A stretch of 64,000 nucleotides of DNA from Palsa-948 sp964481195 (lineage in GTDB: Bacteria > Bacteroidota > Bacteroidia > Palsa-948): NCBI GenBank assembly GCA_964481195.1, contig CAYZTB010000007.1:1-64000 (forward strand), in the 5' to 3' direction. Position 1 is the first letter of the stretch, and every line of letters starts with the position of its first letter. Shown one piece after another: positions 55,777 through 63,329 of this stretch. The translations under genes and the position numbers were made by a program. The notes beneath the pieces are model-generated. The model searched no databases. It was given only the letters and a program-made list of their open reading frames with translations, and was not told where the DNA came from.

Positions 55777-57459
55777 ATGAAAAACATTAAAACCATAATT
55801 CAAATCAGTCTTTTCTTTTTGGGTTTAACGTCCTCAATGAAAAGCGTAACAGCACAAACTATTTCAAGTCATTTTTTCGGACAAAATGCATGGATGCCTG
55901 CTGTTGTAGGAACCACTGTGTTAAATGGAAAACTTGATCAGCAATGGGGTTCTATCAAAAAAAGTCATGCCTCCATCATTCGTTACGGAGGTATTGCAGG
56001 TGATAAAGATATGCCCACGAATGAACAATACATCAACATCATTGACTCTATCCGTGCCAACGGTATGGATCCAATCATTCAGGTTCCGTTTGATAAAAAA
56101 TATACAGCGCAGCAAGCTGCAAGTATTGTGAACTATATCAATGTTGTTAAGGGAAGGAATATTAAGTATTGGTCCATCGGCAATGAACCGGATTTGGTGT
56201 ATGAGTATACGAGCGCCTCGCAGGTAGCTGCTTATTTCAAACCGTTCGCTTCAGCCATGAAAAACATAGACCCTTCTATTAAGATCATAGGTCCGGAATG
56301 TGCCTGGTTCAATCAAGGAATTATCAACGGACTAACCACTCCCAACGGACCGGATGATATAACAGGGAAAGATGCAGCTGGAAGATATTACCTGGATGTT
56401 ATTTCTTTTCACAGGTATCCTTTTAACGGAACCCAAACACGGGCGCAGGTTATTCCCTGGTTGACTTCTTCAGGTGCTTTACAGGATAATATAATTTATC
56501 TCAATGGAAGAGTATCTGCTTGTAACAGCGCTCACGGGAGAACAGGAACGGCCACACTTAAAACAGCGGTTACTGAAGCAAATATTAATTACCAGAATCC
56601 TAGTTCTGATAATTTACAAGGTGTAGGTGCCAATAGTTTTCTAGGCGGACAATTCATAGCAGAGATGTTGGGCATCGGAATGATTAATGGACTTGATTTT
56701 ATTACCTTTTGGAGTGCTGTGGAAGGAAACGGAATTACTACTAATATCGGATATATTGATCATGCTACAGGAAATAAAAAACCTGCTTATTATCATTATC
56801 AGATGATGGCAGATAATTTTAAAGGACAGGTGGCTGCTTCTACTACGAACCTGCCGAATGTGAAGTCATTTGGAAGCAAGAACGGAGAACATATTGCGGT
56901 GTTTATATTGAATGAGGAATTAGCTGGTACGCATAATTTTACTGTGCGGTTAAATACAACTGCAGTGACAGGGACACCCCCGTTGAAAATAAATGTAAAT
57001 GCCGGTGTGAATGCTGAATATTCAGGTTCTATTGGGAATCAATCTTCTCTTTTACTTGTATTCGATGCACAGGGAGTTATTCGGAAAACGTATGAGTATT
57101 CTCTAACAAATCACGCAATGGCTAACCTGGCTCCTACAGAAACACTGTACAATGCTACAGGAGTTGCATCGAACTCAGAGAAGGGAGTATTTGAAATAAG
57201 AAATGTGTACCCGAACCCTGCAACAGATAAATTTACGCTCGTAGTGAATAAAGGCGAAAATGTTGGTACGGAAGAGGAAGTGCAAGTGGAGCTAATCAAT
57301 CTTCTTGGACAAGTAGTGTACAGCGAAAAACTTGCTTTCTTAAATGGAAAGGAAGCGATAGGATTAACTCCGGGCATTGCTAACGGGGAGTATATCATAC
57401 GAGTGAAGGAAGGAGAAAAGGACAATTTCCTCGTCAAAAAATTAATAGTGTTGCAATAA
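55777..57459 (+). CDS. Secreted clan GH-A glycosidase (GH44-like) with T9SS sorting signal
   Basis: A 560-residue protein. Signal peptide (about 1-27, ending VTAQ), TIM barrel with acid/base Glu137 in YWSIGNEPDL and nucleophile candidate Glu267 in TAVTEANINY, and FHRYPF between them. A small beta domain and a T9SS sorting domain (about 475-560; VYPNPATDKFTLVV, ANGEYIIRVKEG) end the protein. The layout is closest to GH44-like endoglucanases, but family assignment by eye is uncertain. Start 55777 is preferred over 55723 because the signal peptide begins there. Confidence 0.75.
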   Translation: MKNIKTIIQISLFFLGLTSSMKSVTAQTISSHFFGQNAWMPAVVGTTVLNGKLDQQWGSIKKSHASIIRYGGIAGDKDMPTNEQYINIIDSIRANGMDPIIQVPFDKKYTAQQAASIVNYINVVKGRNIKYWSIGNEPDLVYEYTSASQVAAYFKPFASAMKNIDPSIKIIGPECAWFNQGIINGLTTPNGPDDITGKDAAGRYYLDVISFHRYPFNGTQTRAQVIPWLTSSGALQDNIIYLNGRVSACNSAHGRTGTATLKTAVTEANINYQNPSSDNLQGVGANSFLGGQFIAEMLGIGMINGLDFITFWSAVEGNGITTNIGYIDHATGNKKPAYYHYQMMADNFKGQVAASTTNLPNVKSFGSKNGEHIAVFILNEELAGTHNFTVRLNTTAVTGTPPLKINVNAGVNAEYSGSIGNQSSLLLVFDAQGVIRKTYEYSLTNHAMANLAPTETLYNATGVASNSEKGVFEIRNVYPNPATDKFTLVVNKGENVGTEEEVQVELINLLGQVVYSEKLAFLNGKEAIGLTPGIANGEYIIRVKEGEKDNFLVKKLIVLQ

Positions 57460-57479
57460 TCATTTAAACACACATGGAT

Positions 57480-57574
57480 ATACCGATGCTAGATGAGTTT
57501 AACGAAATATTTTGATCGGTATATACTGATGCAATCGATCAAAAATCCTTAAAATAGCTTGTCGTCAGTATAAA
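57480..57574. repeat. 96-bp two-hairpin repeat, copy 2 (inverted relative to copy 1)
   Basis: The reverse complement of this stretch aligns with 3221-3316 end to end. Both stems are kept (TATACTGACGACAA/TTGCATCAGTATA and TACCGAT/ATCGGTA) although the loops differ. It sits 20 bp after the glycosidase stop and ends just before the hairpin terminator at 57577. Confidence 0.75.
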
Positions 57575-57576
57575 TT

Positions 57577-57620
57577 AAAAACCCCATTGGTCAGCCGGCC
57601 GATGGGGTTTTTATTTTTTA
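57577..57620. terminator. Rho-independent terminator, possibly bidirectional
   Basis: AAAAACCCCAT (57577-57587) pairs with ATGGGGTTTTT (57602-57612) across a 14-nt loop that has its own GGCC symmetry. T-rich tracts follow on both strands. It can end the glycosidase transcript (plus) and closely follows the stop of a minus-strand remnant at 57618. Confidence 0.85.
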
Positions 57621-57701
57621 AGCTACGGCAAGCATGACCCTCACTTCATGGCCTTTCTGAATCTCAACCTCTATTTTTCGCTCTTGGCTATTCAATAAGC
57701 G
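57618..57701 (-). pseudogene. C-terminal fragment of an unknown gene
   Basis: On the minus strand a 27-codon frame reads RLLNSQERKIEVEIQKGHEV and RVMLAVA before TAA at 57618, directly followed by the terminator. It has no start codon and a stop lies just upstream. The protein-like composition plus the adjacent terminator suggest the end of a lost gene. Confidence 0.3.
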
Positions 57702-57808
57702 CTATCAACGAATAATAAAAATACATGCATGCATGCAGGGTAGCTTTGATGCAAATAATTATTCAACATATTATCAAAACAAAAACAAACAATTATTTTC
57801 TCTCATAA

Positions 57809-59092
57809 ATGAAAAATGTACTTCCAAAGGTTTTAATGTTAGGGTGGGAATTCCCGCCAATAATCAATGGTGGTTTGGGGGTCGCCTGTCATGACCTATC
57901 GGGAGCCATGTCCGAATTAGCCAACATAACCATGGTAGTTCCAAAATCAAGCCTGGGTTTTAAAGTGAAGAATGTAAATCTGCTTGGGATCAACAACATT
58001 GATATCAATTCCCTGGAATTTCCTTCTAACTATCATAAACAAAAATTGCCTTTCGAAATGCATTCGGTTCCTGCGGATCTGGATCCTTATTTTACCGAGG
58101 GCGTTACGGTACCCAATCCGTATATATCTAAACAGGCAGGCGGAAAGGAAAAGCTGGAAGCTTTTAAGATCGACAACTTATATGGAGGTGATGTTATAAA
58201 CAAGGTTTCTCAATATGCAGATATCGCCACCTCCATGGCCTCTAAGCTTGATTTTGATGTCATTCACGCGCACGACTGGATGACCATGCTGGCGGGTATA
58301 AAAATAAAACAACAAACAGGAAAACCACTGGTAATGCACATTCACTCCCTTGAAGTGGATCGCAGCGGCCCTGCCAGCAAAGGTTGGGTATATAATTTAG
58401 AAAAGAAAGGAATGGATTACGCGGATCTGCTGATGCCAGTGAGCAATTTTACAGCGAATAACATTGAGGAACATTATGGGGTTGGTAAAAATAAAATATC
58501 CGTGATACATAATGGAAGCAATGCAGTGCAGTCATTTAAGAGTGAAAGAAAATTTAAAGAGAAAATGGTTTTATTTGTCGGAAGGCTTACCCGTCAGAAA
58601 TGCCCTGAAAAATTTCTTGACATTGCGTCTAGAGTATTGGAAAAAAATCCAGATGTCCGATTTGTAATGGCAGGGGCAGGCGATTATTTCAAATCGATGC
58701 TTGAACAAAGTGCTTACAAACACATTGGCAATCGTTTTCACATGACTGGCTTTTTAAATCTTGATAAATTAAGGTATTTGTTTTCCGTGAGTGATGTGTA
58801 TTGCATGCCCTCTATCTCAGAACCTTTCGGGTTAACTGCCGTTGAAGCAGCGCAATTTGACATTCCTTGCGTAATATCCAAACAGTCTGGTGTTGCAGAA
58901 GTATTAAGCGGAGCACTTAAGTTTGATTATTGGGATATTAACAAGGCGGCTGATTATATTGTGAATTTACTGGATGATTCTGTTTTTCGAAAAAAAGTAG
59001 TGAAAGATACATCTTCCAATCTGGGCAATATTAGTTGGGACCTCTCTGCACAAAAAATTATGAATGCATACACAGAAAATCAATTTATATAA
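57809..59092 (+). CDS. GT4/GT5-like glycosyltransferase, probable glycogen synthase type
   Basis: A 427-residue GT-B enzyme. The N-terminal LGWEFPPIINGGLGVACHDLS matches the glycine-rich substrate loop of starch/glycogen synthase-like enzymes. DVIHAHDWMT lies mid-domain. The C-terminal half has FVGRLTRQKCPEKFL and the donor-binding SISEPFGLTAVEAAQ, the ExxxxxxxE pattern. It is co-directional with the GH57 gene 187 bp downstream, a pairing known from alpha-glucan metabolism. Donor (UDP- or ADP-glucose) is not determined. Confidence 0.87.
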   Translation: MKNVLPKVLMLGWEFPPIINGGLGVACHDLSGAMSELANITMVVPKSSLGFKVKNVNLLGINNIDINSLEFPSNYHKQKLPFEMHSVPADLDPYFTEGVTVPNPYISKQAGGKEKLEAFKIDNLYGGDVINKVSQYADIATSMASKLDFDVIHAHDWMTMLAGIKIKQQTGKPLVMHIHSLEVDRSGPASKGWVYNLEKKGMDYADLLMPVSNFTANNIEEHYGVGKNKISVIHNGSNAVQSFKSERKFKEKMVLFVGRLTRQKCPEKFLDIASRVLEKNPDVRFVMAGAGDYFKSMLEQSAYKHIGNRFHMTGFLNLDKLRYLFSVSDVYCMPSISEPFGLTAVEAAQFDIPCVISKQSGVAEVLSGALKFDYWDINKAADYIVNLLDDSVFRKKVVKDTSSNLGNISWDLSAQKIMNAYTENQFI

Positions 59093-59172
59093 ATCTAATG
59101 TACTTTTTAGTGTCTTCAAATACAAGTCACCAATTTTCACTAATTGAAATTAATCGAAAAAATGTTCGTGTT

Positions 59173-59196
59173 AACCTGCCTGCTGGCAGGCAGGTT
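59173..59196. repeat. Palindrome in the GT4-GH57 intergenic region
   Basis: An 11-bp-arm palindrome, AACCTGCCTGC pairing with GCAGGCAGGTT across a 2-nt centre. Read as protein it would give LPAGRQ, a known trace of such inserts in coding sequence. A diverged form occurs at 61323-61340 inside a gene. Confidence 0.85.
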
Positions 59197-59279
59197 CGTG
59201 AAATTATGGCCTCCATCCCTTCGGGAGTGGTTATTAATAATTATACTAAACAATAAACAATAATAAATCTTAAATACAT

Positions 59280-60542
59280 ATGCCCTCCATTTGCTTTTAC
59301 TTTCAAGTGCACCAACCCTTTCGTATCAGAGACTATTCCTTTTTTGATATTGGCGAATCTCATTTCTATGAAGATGATGTAAAAAACAGAGAGGTTTTAA
59401 ATAAAGTGGCAGACAAATGCTACATCAAGACTAATAATAAAATGATGGAACTTATCAAACGGCACAACGGAAAATTTAAAATAAGTTACTCTTTAAGTGG
59501 GACTGCTATAGAGCAATTTGAAAAATATCGCCCTGACGTTTTACAATCATTTGTTGATCTTTCAAATACCGGCTGCGTGGAATTTTTATCTGAAACTTAT
59601 TCCCATTCACTAAGTTTTATTTACTCTAAAGCAGAATTTAAAAGACAAGTTGAAAAACATGCTGCTGTAATTAAAAAATATTTCAATCAGGTTCCTAAAG
59701 TTTTCAGAAACACAGAATTGATTTACAACAATGAGCTTGCTGCATTTGTTCAAGATATGGGATATGAAGGAATCGTTTGCGAAGGCGTTGATAGATTGCT
59801 CGGAGATAGAAGTCCAAACTTTCTTTACCAACCTGCTGAGAAAAAAATAAAAGTATTGCTGAAGAATTATCGTTTGTCGGATGATATTGCATTTCGTTTT
59901 TCAGACAAGAACTGGAAAGAGTTTCCATTAACAGCAGACAAGTTTAAAAACTGGGTGCATAGCATTGCAGGAAATGGAGACGCTGTAAATCTCTTTATGG
60001 ACTATGAAACCTTTGGAGAACATCAGTGGGAATCTACCGGCATTTTTGATTTTTTGAATCAGTTGCCAGGAGAAATATTAAAACATCCTGACTTTGATTT
60101 TAAAACTCCTTCAGAGGTTATCTCATCCTATCCTGTAAGAGATGTTTACGATGCACACAGTTTCACTTCCTGGGCAGATACGGAACGGGATCTTTCGGCC
60201 TGGCTGAGTAACTCCATGCAGCAGGAAGCAATTCAACGAATTTATTCCATTGAAAAAGATGTGTTGGCTTCCGGGGATGCAGACATGTTGAAAGTATGGG
60301 AGCGCTTGCAAACTTCCGACCATTTTTATTATATGTGTACAAAATTCTGGAATGATGGAGATGTACATAAATATTTCAGTCCCTTCAATTCGCCATACGA
60401 TGCGTACATGTATTTCATGAATGTGTTTAGTGATCTGGAATCTTCCTTGGCAAATCTTCCAAAAGAAATAAAACCCGAAGTACAGATATCCAAAGGTGCA
60501 AAAGCAAAGAAAAAGTGGAGTTACCAACTTGTTTATGACTAA
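59280..60542 (+). CDS. GH57-family alpha-amylase-like enzyme
   Basis: A 420-residue GH57 enzyme with the five family motifs: HQPFR (11-15), YSLSGT and EFLSETYSHSL, nucleophile Glu146 in FRNTELIY, acid/base Asp241 in FMDYETFGEH, and the C-terminal helix motif ADTERDLSAWLSNSMQ. Members are amylases, 4-alpha-glucanotransferases or branching enzymes; the short length suits amylase or transferase. No signal peptide, so cytoplasmic. With GT4, GH15 and the phosphohexomutase it makes an alpha-glucan (glycogen-like) set. Confidence 0.93.
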   Translation: MPSICFYFQVHQPFRIRDYSFFDIGESHFYEDDVKNREVLNKVADKCYIKTNNKMMELIKRHNGKFKISYSLSGTAIEQFEKYRPDVLQSFVDLSNTGCVEFLSETYSHSLSFIYSKAEFKRQVEKHAAVIKKYFNQVPKVFRNTELIYNNELAAFVQDMGYEGIVCEGVDRLLGDRSPNFLYQPAEKKIKVLLKNYRLSDDIAFRFSDKNWKEFPLTADKFKNWVHSIAGNGDAVNLFMDYETFGEHQWESTGIFDFLNQLPGEILKHPDFDFKTPSEVISSYPVRDVYDAHSFTSWADTERDLSAWLSNSMQQEAIQRIYSIEKDVLASGDADMLKVWERLQTSDHFYYMCTKFWNDGDVHKYFSPFNSPYDAYMYFMNVFSDLESSLANLPKEIKPEVQISKGAKAKKKWSYQLVYD

Positions 60543-60553
60543 TCAAAAACAAA

Positions 60554-61510
60554 ATGAAAAATAAAACTATGGCTTTGCATCCCGCATTTCGCGGGACCCA
60601 CTCGACAATCATTCTCGCCTTTATTGGCTTGAGCAATTTTGCAAATGCCCAAAACGTAAGCATTCCCGATGCGAATTTTAAAGCCGCCTTGGTTAGCAAG
60701 CCAAGTATTAACACAAATGGCGATCTCGAAATTCAAGTTTCGGAGGCTGTGGCTTTTACAGGTACAATAAATGTAGAAGGTATGAGTATTTTTAATTTAA
60801 CAGGCATAGAAGCATTTACCGGAATTACTAATTTGAATTGTAAAGACAATTTTTTAACGAGTTTAGATGTTTCAGCCAATACAGCTCTTAATTATTTATA
60901 TTGCTGGAACAATCAATTAACGAGTTTGGATGTTTCCTCCAATGTTGCTATTGCCGATTTGGAATGCAACAACAATCAATTAACAAGTATAGATGTTTCT
61001 GCCTGCACATCTCTTACTGGTTTGGAGTGTAAGAACAATCAATTAACGAATTTGAATTTAAAAAATGGAAATAATACCAATTTAATTTATTTTGAGACCA
61101 CCAATAACCCAAGCCTAGCCTGCATACAAGTGGACAATGCTAACTATATGAATTCTAACTGGGCAAGCGGTAAAGATACAACGGCAAGTTTCAATGTAAA
61201 TTGCAACATTACAGGCTTTTCTAACTTGAGCAATGATGATGTAATTATAGTTTATCCAAATCCTTCCTCAGGAATTTTCACAGTCAACTTGAAAAACACC
61301 CCTATAGCTATCCGGACAGTCGACCTGCCTGCTGATAAGGCAGGAGCAAAAATTTTCGTTTATGATATACTGGGAAACTGTATTCTGAAAAAGGATTGCA
61401 AAAATGAGACAAATGCTCAAATTAATTTAAGCACCTTGTCCAAAGGAATTTATTTTATGCAAATGGATGAGGGAAGCGAAAGAACAACCAAGAAAATAAT
61501 TATTGAATAG
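60554..61510 (+). CDS. Secreted leucine-rich-repeat protein with T9SS sorting signal
   Basis: A 318-residue protein. A signal peptide (about 1-33, ending NAQ) is followed by a linker and about five 21-residue LRR units (about 85-195; LECNNNQLTSIDVSACTSL, LYCWNNQLTSLDVSSNVAI). A T9SS sorting domain (about 225-318; VYPNPSSGIFTVNL, KGIYFMQMDEGS) ends it. Two palindromes lie in the coding sequence: one in the signal peptide (ALHPAFRGTH) and one in the sorting domain (VDLPADKAGAK). It should be an adhesin-like surface protein. Confidence 0.88.
   Translation: MKNKTMALHPAFRGTHSTIILAFIGLSNFANAQNVSIPDANFKAALVSKPSINTNGDLEIQVSEAVAFTGTINVEGMSIFNLTGIEAFTGITNLNCKDNFLTSLDVSANTALNYLYCWNNQLTSLDVSSNVAIADLECNNNQLTSIDVSACTSLTGLECKNNQLTNLNLKNGNNTNLIYFETTNNPSLACIQVDNANYMNSNWASGKDTTASFNVNCNITGFSNLSNDDVIIVYPNPSSGIFTVNLKNTPIAIRTVDLPADKAGAKIFVYDILGNCILKKDCKNETNAQINLSTLSKGIYFMQMDEGSERTTKKIIIE
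60580..60596. repeat. Palindrome inside the LRR gene signal peptide
   Basis: TCCCGC pairs with GCGGGA across ATTTC. It encodes HPAFRG and splits the charged N-terminus from the hydrophobic core of the signal peptide, which suggests an inserted mini-element tolerated by the protein. Confidence 0.75.
61323..61345. repeat. Palindrome inside the LRR gene sorting domain
   Basis: CCTGCC pairs with GGCAGG across TGCTGATAA, encoding LPADKAG in a loop of the sorting domain. It looks like a diverged form of the palindrome at 59173-59196. Confidence 0.7.
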
Positions 61511-61513
61511 ACA

Positions 61514-61894
61514 ATGAAAAACATTCTTCCGCTTTTCTTCATCATGTTTTTCTGTTTGGAGCGGGTGAACGCGCAAAGCAAAGATACGACCTGCGTCACT
61601 GATGTGTTAGAGCCCGATACGCATACGTCATTGCTTGTTTTTCCCAATCCTTCCACTGGGAGCTTCCAGATTATTTATTATTCTACCACCGGATGTCCCC
61701 CAGCCGGCTGGGGTGGGTTGCTGATGATAAACATTATTAATTCAAATGGTGAAACGGTCTATGCAGAAAAGGTGTATGACTTTGAAGGAGAATACATCCG
61801 AACGGTTGACCTAAGTGAGGAAGTAAAGGGTACGTATATCATTGAAGTGGTGAGCGGCAGACAAAAGAAAGTGAAAAGAGAAATTTTGAAATAA
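61514..61894 (+). CDS. Minimal T9SS sorting-domain protein
   Basis: A 126-residue protein made of a signal peptide (about 1-20, ending VNAQ), a short linker and a T9SS sorting domain (about 38-126; FPNPSTGSFQIIYYS, KGTYIIEVVSGRQKKVKREI). It has no separate functional domain. The perfect palindrome CCCCAGCCGGCTGGGG (61698-61713) adds the residues PPAGWGG to the first part of the domain. It follows the LRR gene by 3 bp. It may be a fragment left by deletion, or a small surface protein. Confidence 0.75.
   Translation: MKNILPLFFIMFFCLERVNAQSKDTTCVTDVLEPDTHTSLLVFPNPSTGSFQIIYYSTTGCPPAGWGGLLMINIINSNGETVYAEKVYDFEGEYIRTVDLSEEVKGTYIIEVVSGRQKKVKREILK
61698..61713. repeat. Perfect 16-bp palindrome inside a T9SS gene
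   Basis: CCCCAGCCGGCTGGGG reads the same on both strands and is GC-rich in an AT-rich gene. It encodes PPAGWG within what should be a beta-strand region, which suggests insertion. Confidence 0.85.
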
Positions 61895-62060
61895 GTTAGA
61901 CGCCCTCTAACTCCTCAGCTCGGAAGGTCCACAAGACTCTTCGAAGTAGTCCTTTGAAACTTCGGATAGTGTCTTCGGGAAAGGGGGAGAATTTGGGCGT
62001 ACAACTGCCTACCTCCTTGCTCCACCATAGCGCTTTGCTAAGGCGATGCAAGGAGGGTTG
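61895..62060. repeat. Composite palindromic intergenic repeat
   Basis: Several nested inverted repeats: ACGCCC near 61900 with GGGCGT near 61999; CTTCGAAG and related CTTCGG words between them; and CCTCCTTGC pairing with GCAAGGAGG further down (about 62010-62056). The GC content is higher than in neighbours. It resembles accumulations of short palindromic elements rather than a gene. Confidence 0.55.
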
Positions 62061-62098
62061 TGAAGAACTAAGTACTCATAAACAATAAATAATAATTT

Positions 62099-62944
62099 AT
62101 GTTATTAATAGCAGACAGCGGTTCTACCAAGACAGATTGGGTTCTGATAGACGACAAAAAACACAAAAAGCATTATAGCACGATGGGCTATAATCCCAAT
62201 TTTATTGATACTGAAAATATCCTCCTTGATCTCTCCCAAAAACTGATCCCCAAATTAAATGCTACATCTGTAAAGAAAATATTTTTTTATGGTGCGGATT
62301 GTTCCACTCCAAAAAATAATGCTGTTGTGCATAAAGCACTGTCATTGTGTTTTACGAAAGCACAAGTACATGTAGGGCACGATATGTTAGCTGCTGCCCA
62401 TTCCTTGCTGGGGAATAAACGTGGCTTTGCGGCCATTATCGGCACCGGGTCCAATACTTGTGTTTACGATGGAAGTAAGATAGAAAAAACCATTCCGCCA
62501 CTGGGATATCTTCTGGGGGATGAAGGCAGCGGCAGTTATATCGGGAAAATGATCTTGCGGGATTACATGAGAGGGTATCTGTCCAAGCAGCTGGAAAAGA
62601 AATTTAAAAAGGTCTACCCGATAAAAGTGGAAGAGATCTTTGATGCGATGTACAACCAACCTTACCCTAACCGTTTTCTGTCTGGGTTCTGCAAGTTTGC
62701 CCACAAGCATAAAAAAGAAAAATACATAAAGAACATCATTAAGGAATCGTTCAATGATTTTTTTAAAAACTTAGTGAATAGGTATCCTGAATGTCGAGAG
62801 TTCAGTTTTAATTGCGCAGGATCTGTAGGGTTTATTTTCAAAGACTTGCTTACTGAAGTGGCTCGATCGTATAAGATGAAAATAGGAAAGATCATTCCTT
62901 CGCCTATTGATGGGCTCGTTGACTATCACCTAAAAGTAAAATAA
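62099..62944 (+). CDS. BadF/BadG/BcrA/BcrD-type ATPase, probable N-acetylglucosamine kinase
   Basis: A 281-residue actin-fold sugar kinase. DSGSTKTDWVLID is the phosphate-1 motif, GHDMLAAAHSLLG and IIGTGSNTCVYDG the central motifs, and GYLLGDEGSGSYIG the sugar-side loop characteristic of N-acetylglucosamine kinases; FNCAGSVGF is the adenosine motif. It would phosphorylate amino sugars from cell wall or glycan recycling. It is alone on the plus strand and converges with the GT2-linked genes 7 bp away. Confidence 0.85.
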   Translation: MLLIADSGSTKTDWVLIDDKKHKKHYSTMGYNPNFIDTENILLDLSQKLIPKLNATSVKKIFFYGADCSTPKNNAVVHKALSLCFTKAQVHVGHDMLAAAHSLLGNKRGFAAIIGTGSNTCVYDGSKIEKTIPPLGYLLGDEGSGSYIGKMILRDYMRGYLSKQLEKKFKKVYPIKVEEIFDAMYNQPYPNRFLSGFCKFAHKHKKEKYIKNIIKESFNDFFKNLVNRYPECREFSFNCAGSVGFIFKDLLTEVARSYKMKIGKIIPSPIDGLVDYHLKVK

Positions 62945-62951
62945 TTATTTT

Positions 62952-63329
62952 TTATTGCACAACGGTATTTCCTCCGGCAGTATCCTGTGGAGATTCTAAA
63001 AACAATTCAAGCTGATGCGCCCATTCAGATTGGCTAATCAAGCCGGCTTTGTAATTTCCATACATCTTTTTTAGATGTGAACGGGGAAAAACAGATGGTT
63101 TCTTCTGTAAAGGTCGTGATGCTTCCGGAAGCGGACTGGGAGCTTCTTTAAAAGATGATCCGTATTTACCAAAATCAGAAGGAGCTAATTTTTCTATATA
63201 CAATACGAGCCAGGTAGCAAATACCAAACTTAAAATAAAAAATACCGGCTTGAATAGGAAATTATAAGCCCCTCTACCCCCAGAAGGAGTGTAATTGCTA
63301 TCCGCATTATTATTATTTTTATTAGTCAT
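62952..63329 (-). CDS. Membrane-anchored accessory protein of the GT2 gene, hypothetical
   Basis: A 125-residue protein with a polar N-terminus rich in Asn, one membrane helix (about 26-46; FFILSLVFATWLVLYIE), a proline-rich linker and a helical C-terminus (MYGNYKAGLISQSEWAHQLELF). Its start overlaps the stop of the GT2 gene upstream by 4 bp, indicating translational coupling. No family is recognised; a role in the same polysaccharide synthase complex is inferred. Confidence 0.65.
   Translation of the reverse strand: MTNKNNNNADSNYTPSGGRGAYNFLFKPVFFILSLVFATWLVLYIEKLAPSDFGKYGSSFKEAPSPLPEASRPLQKKPSVFPRSHLKKMYGNYKAGLISQSEWAHQLELFLESPQDTAGGNTVVQ

Noticed and set aside
57724..57740. ATGCATGC repeat upstream of the GT4 gene as a regulatory site
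   Set aside because: It is a short simple repeat; box spacing does not fit the shared element, and no other support exists.
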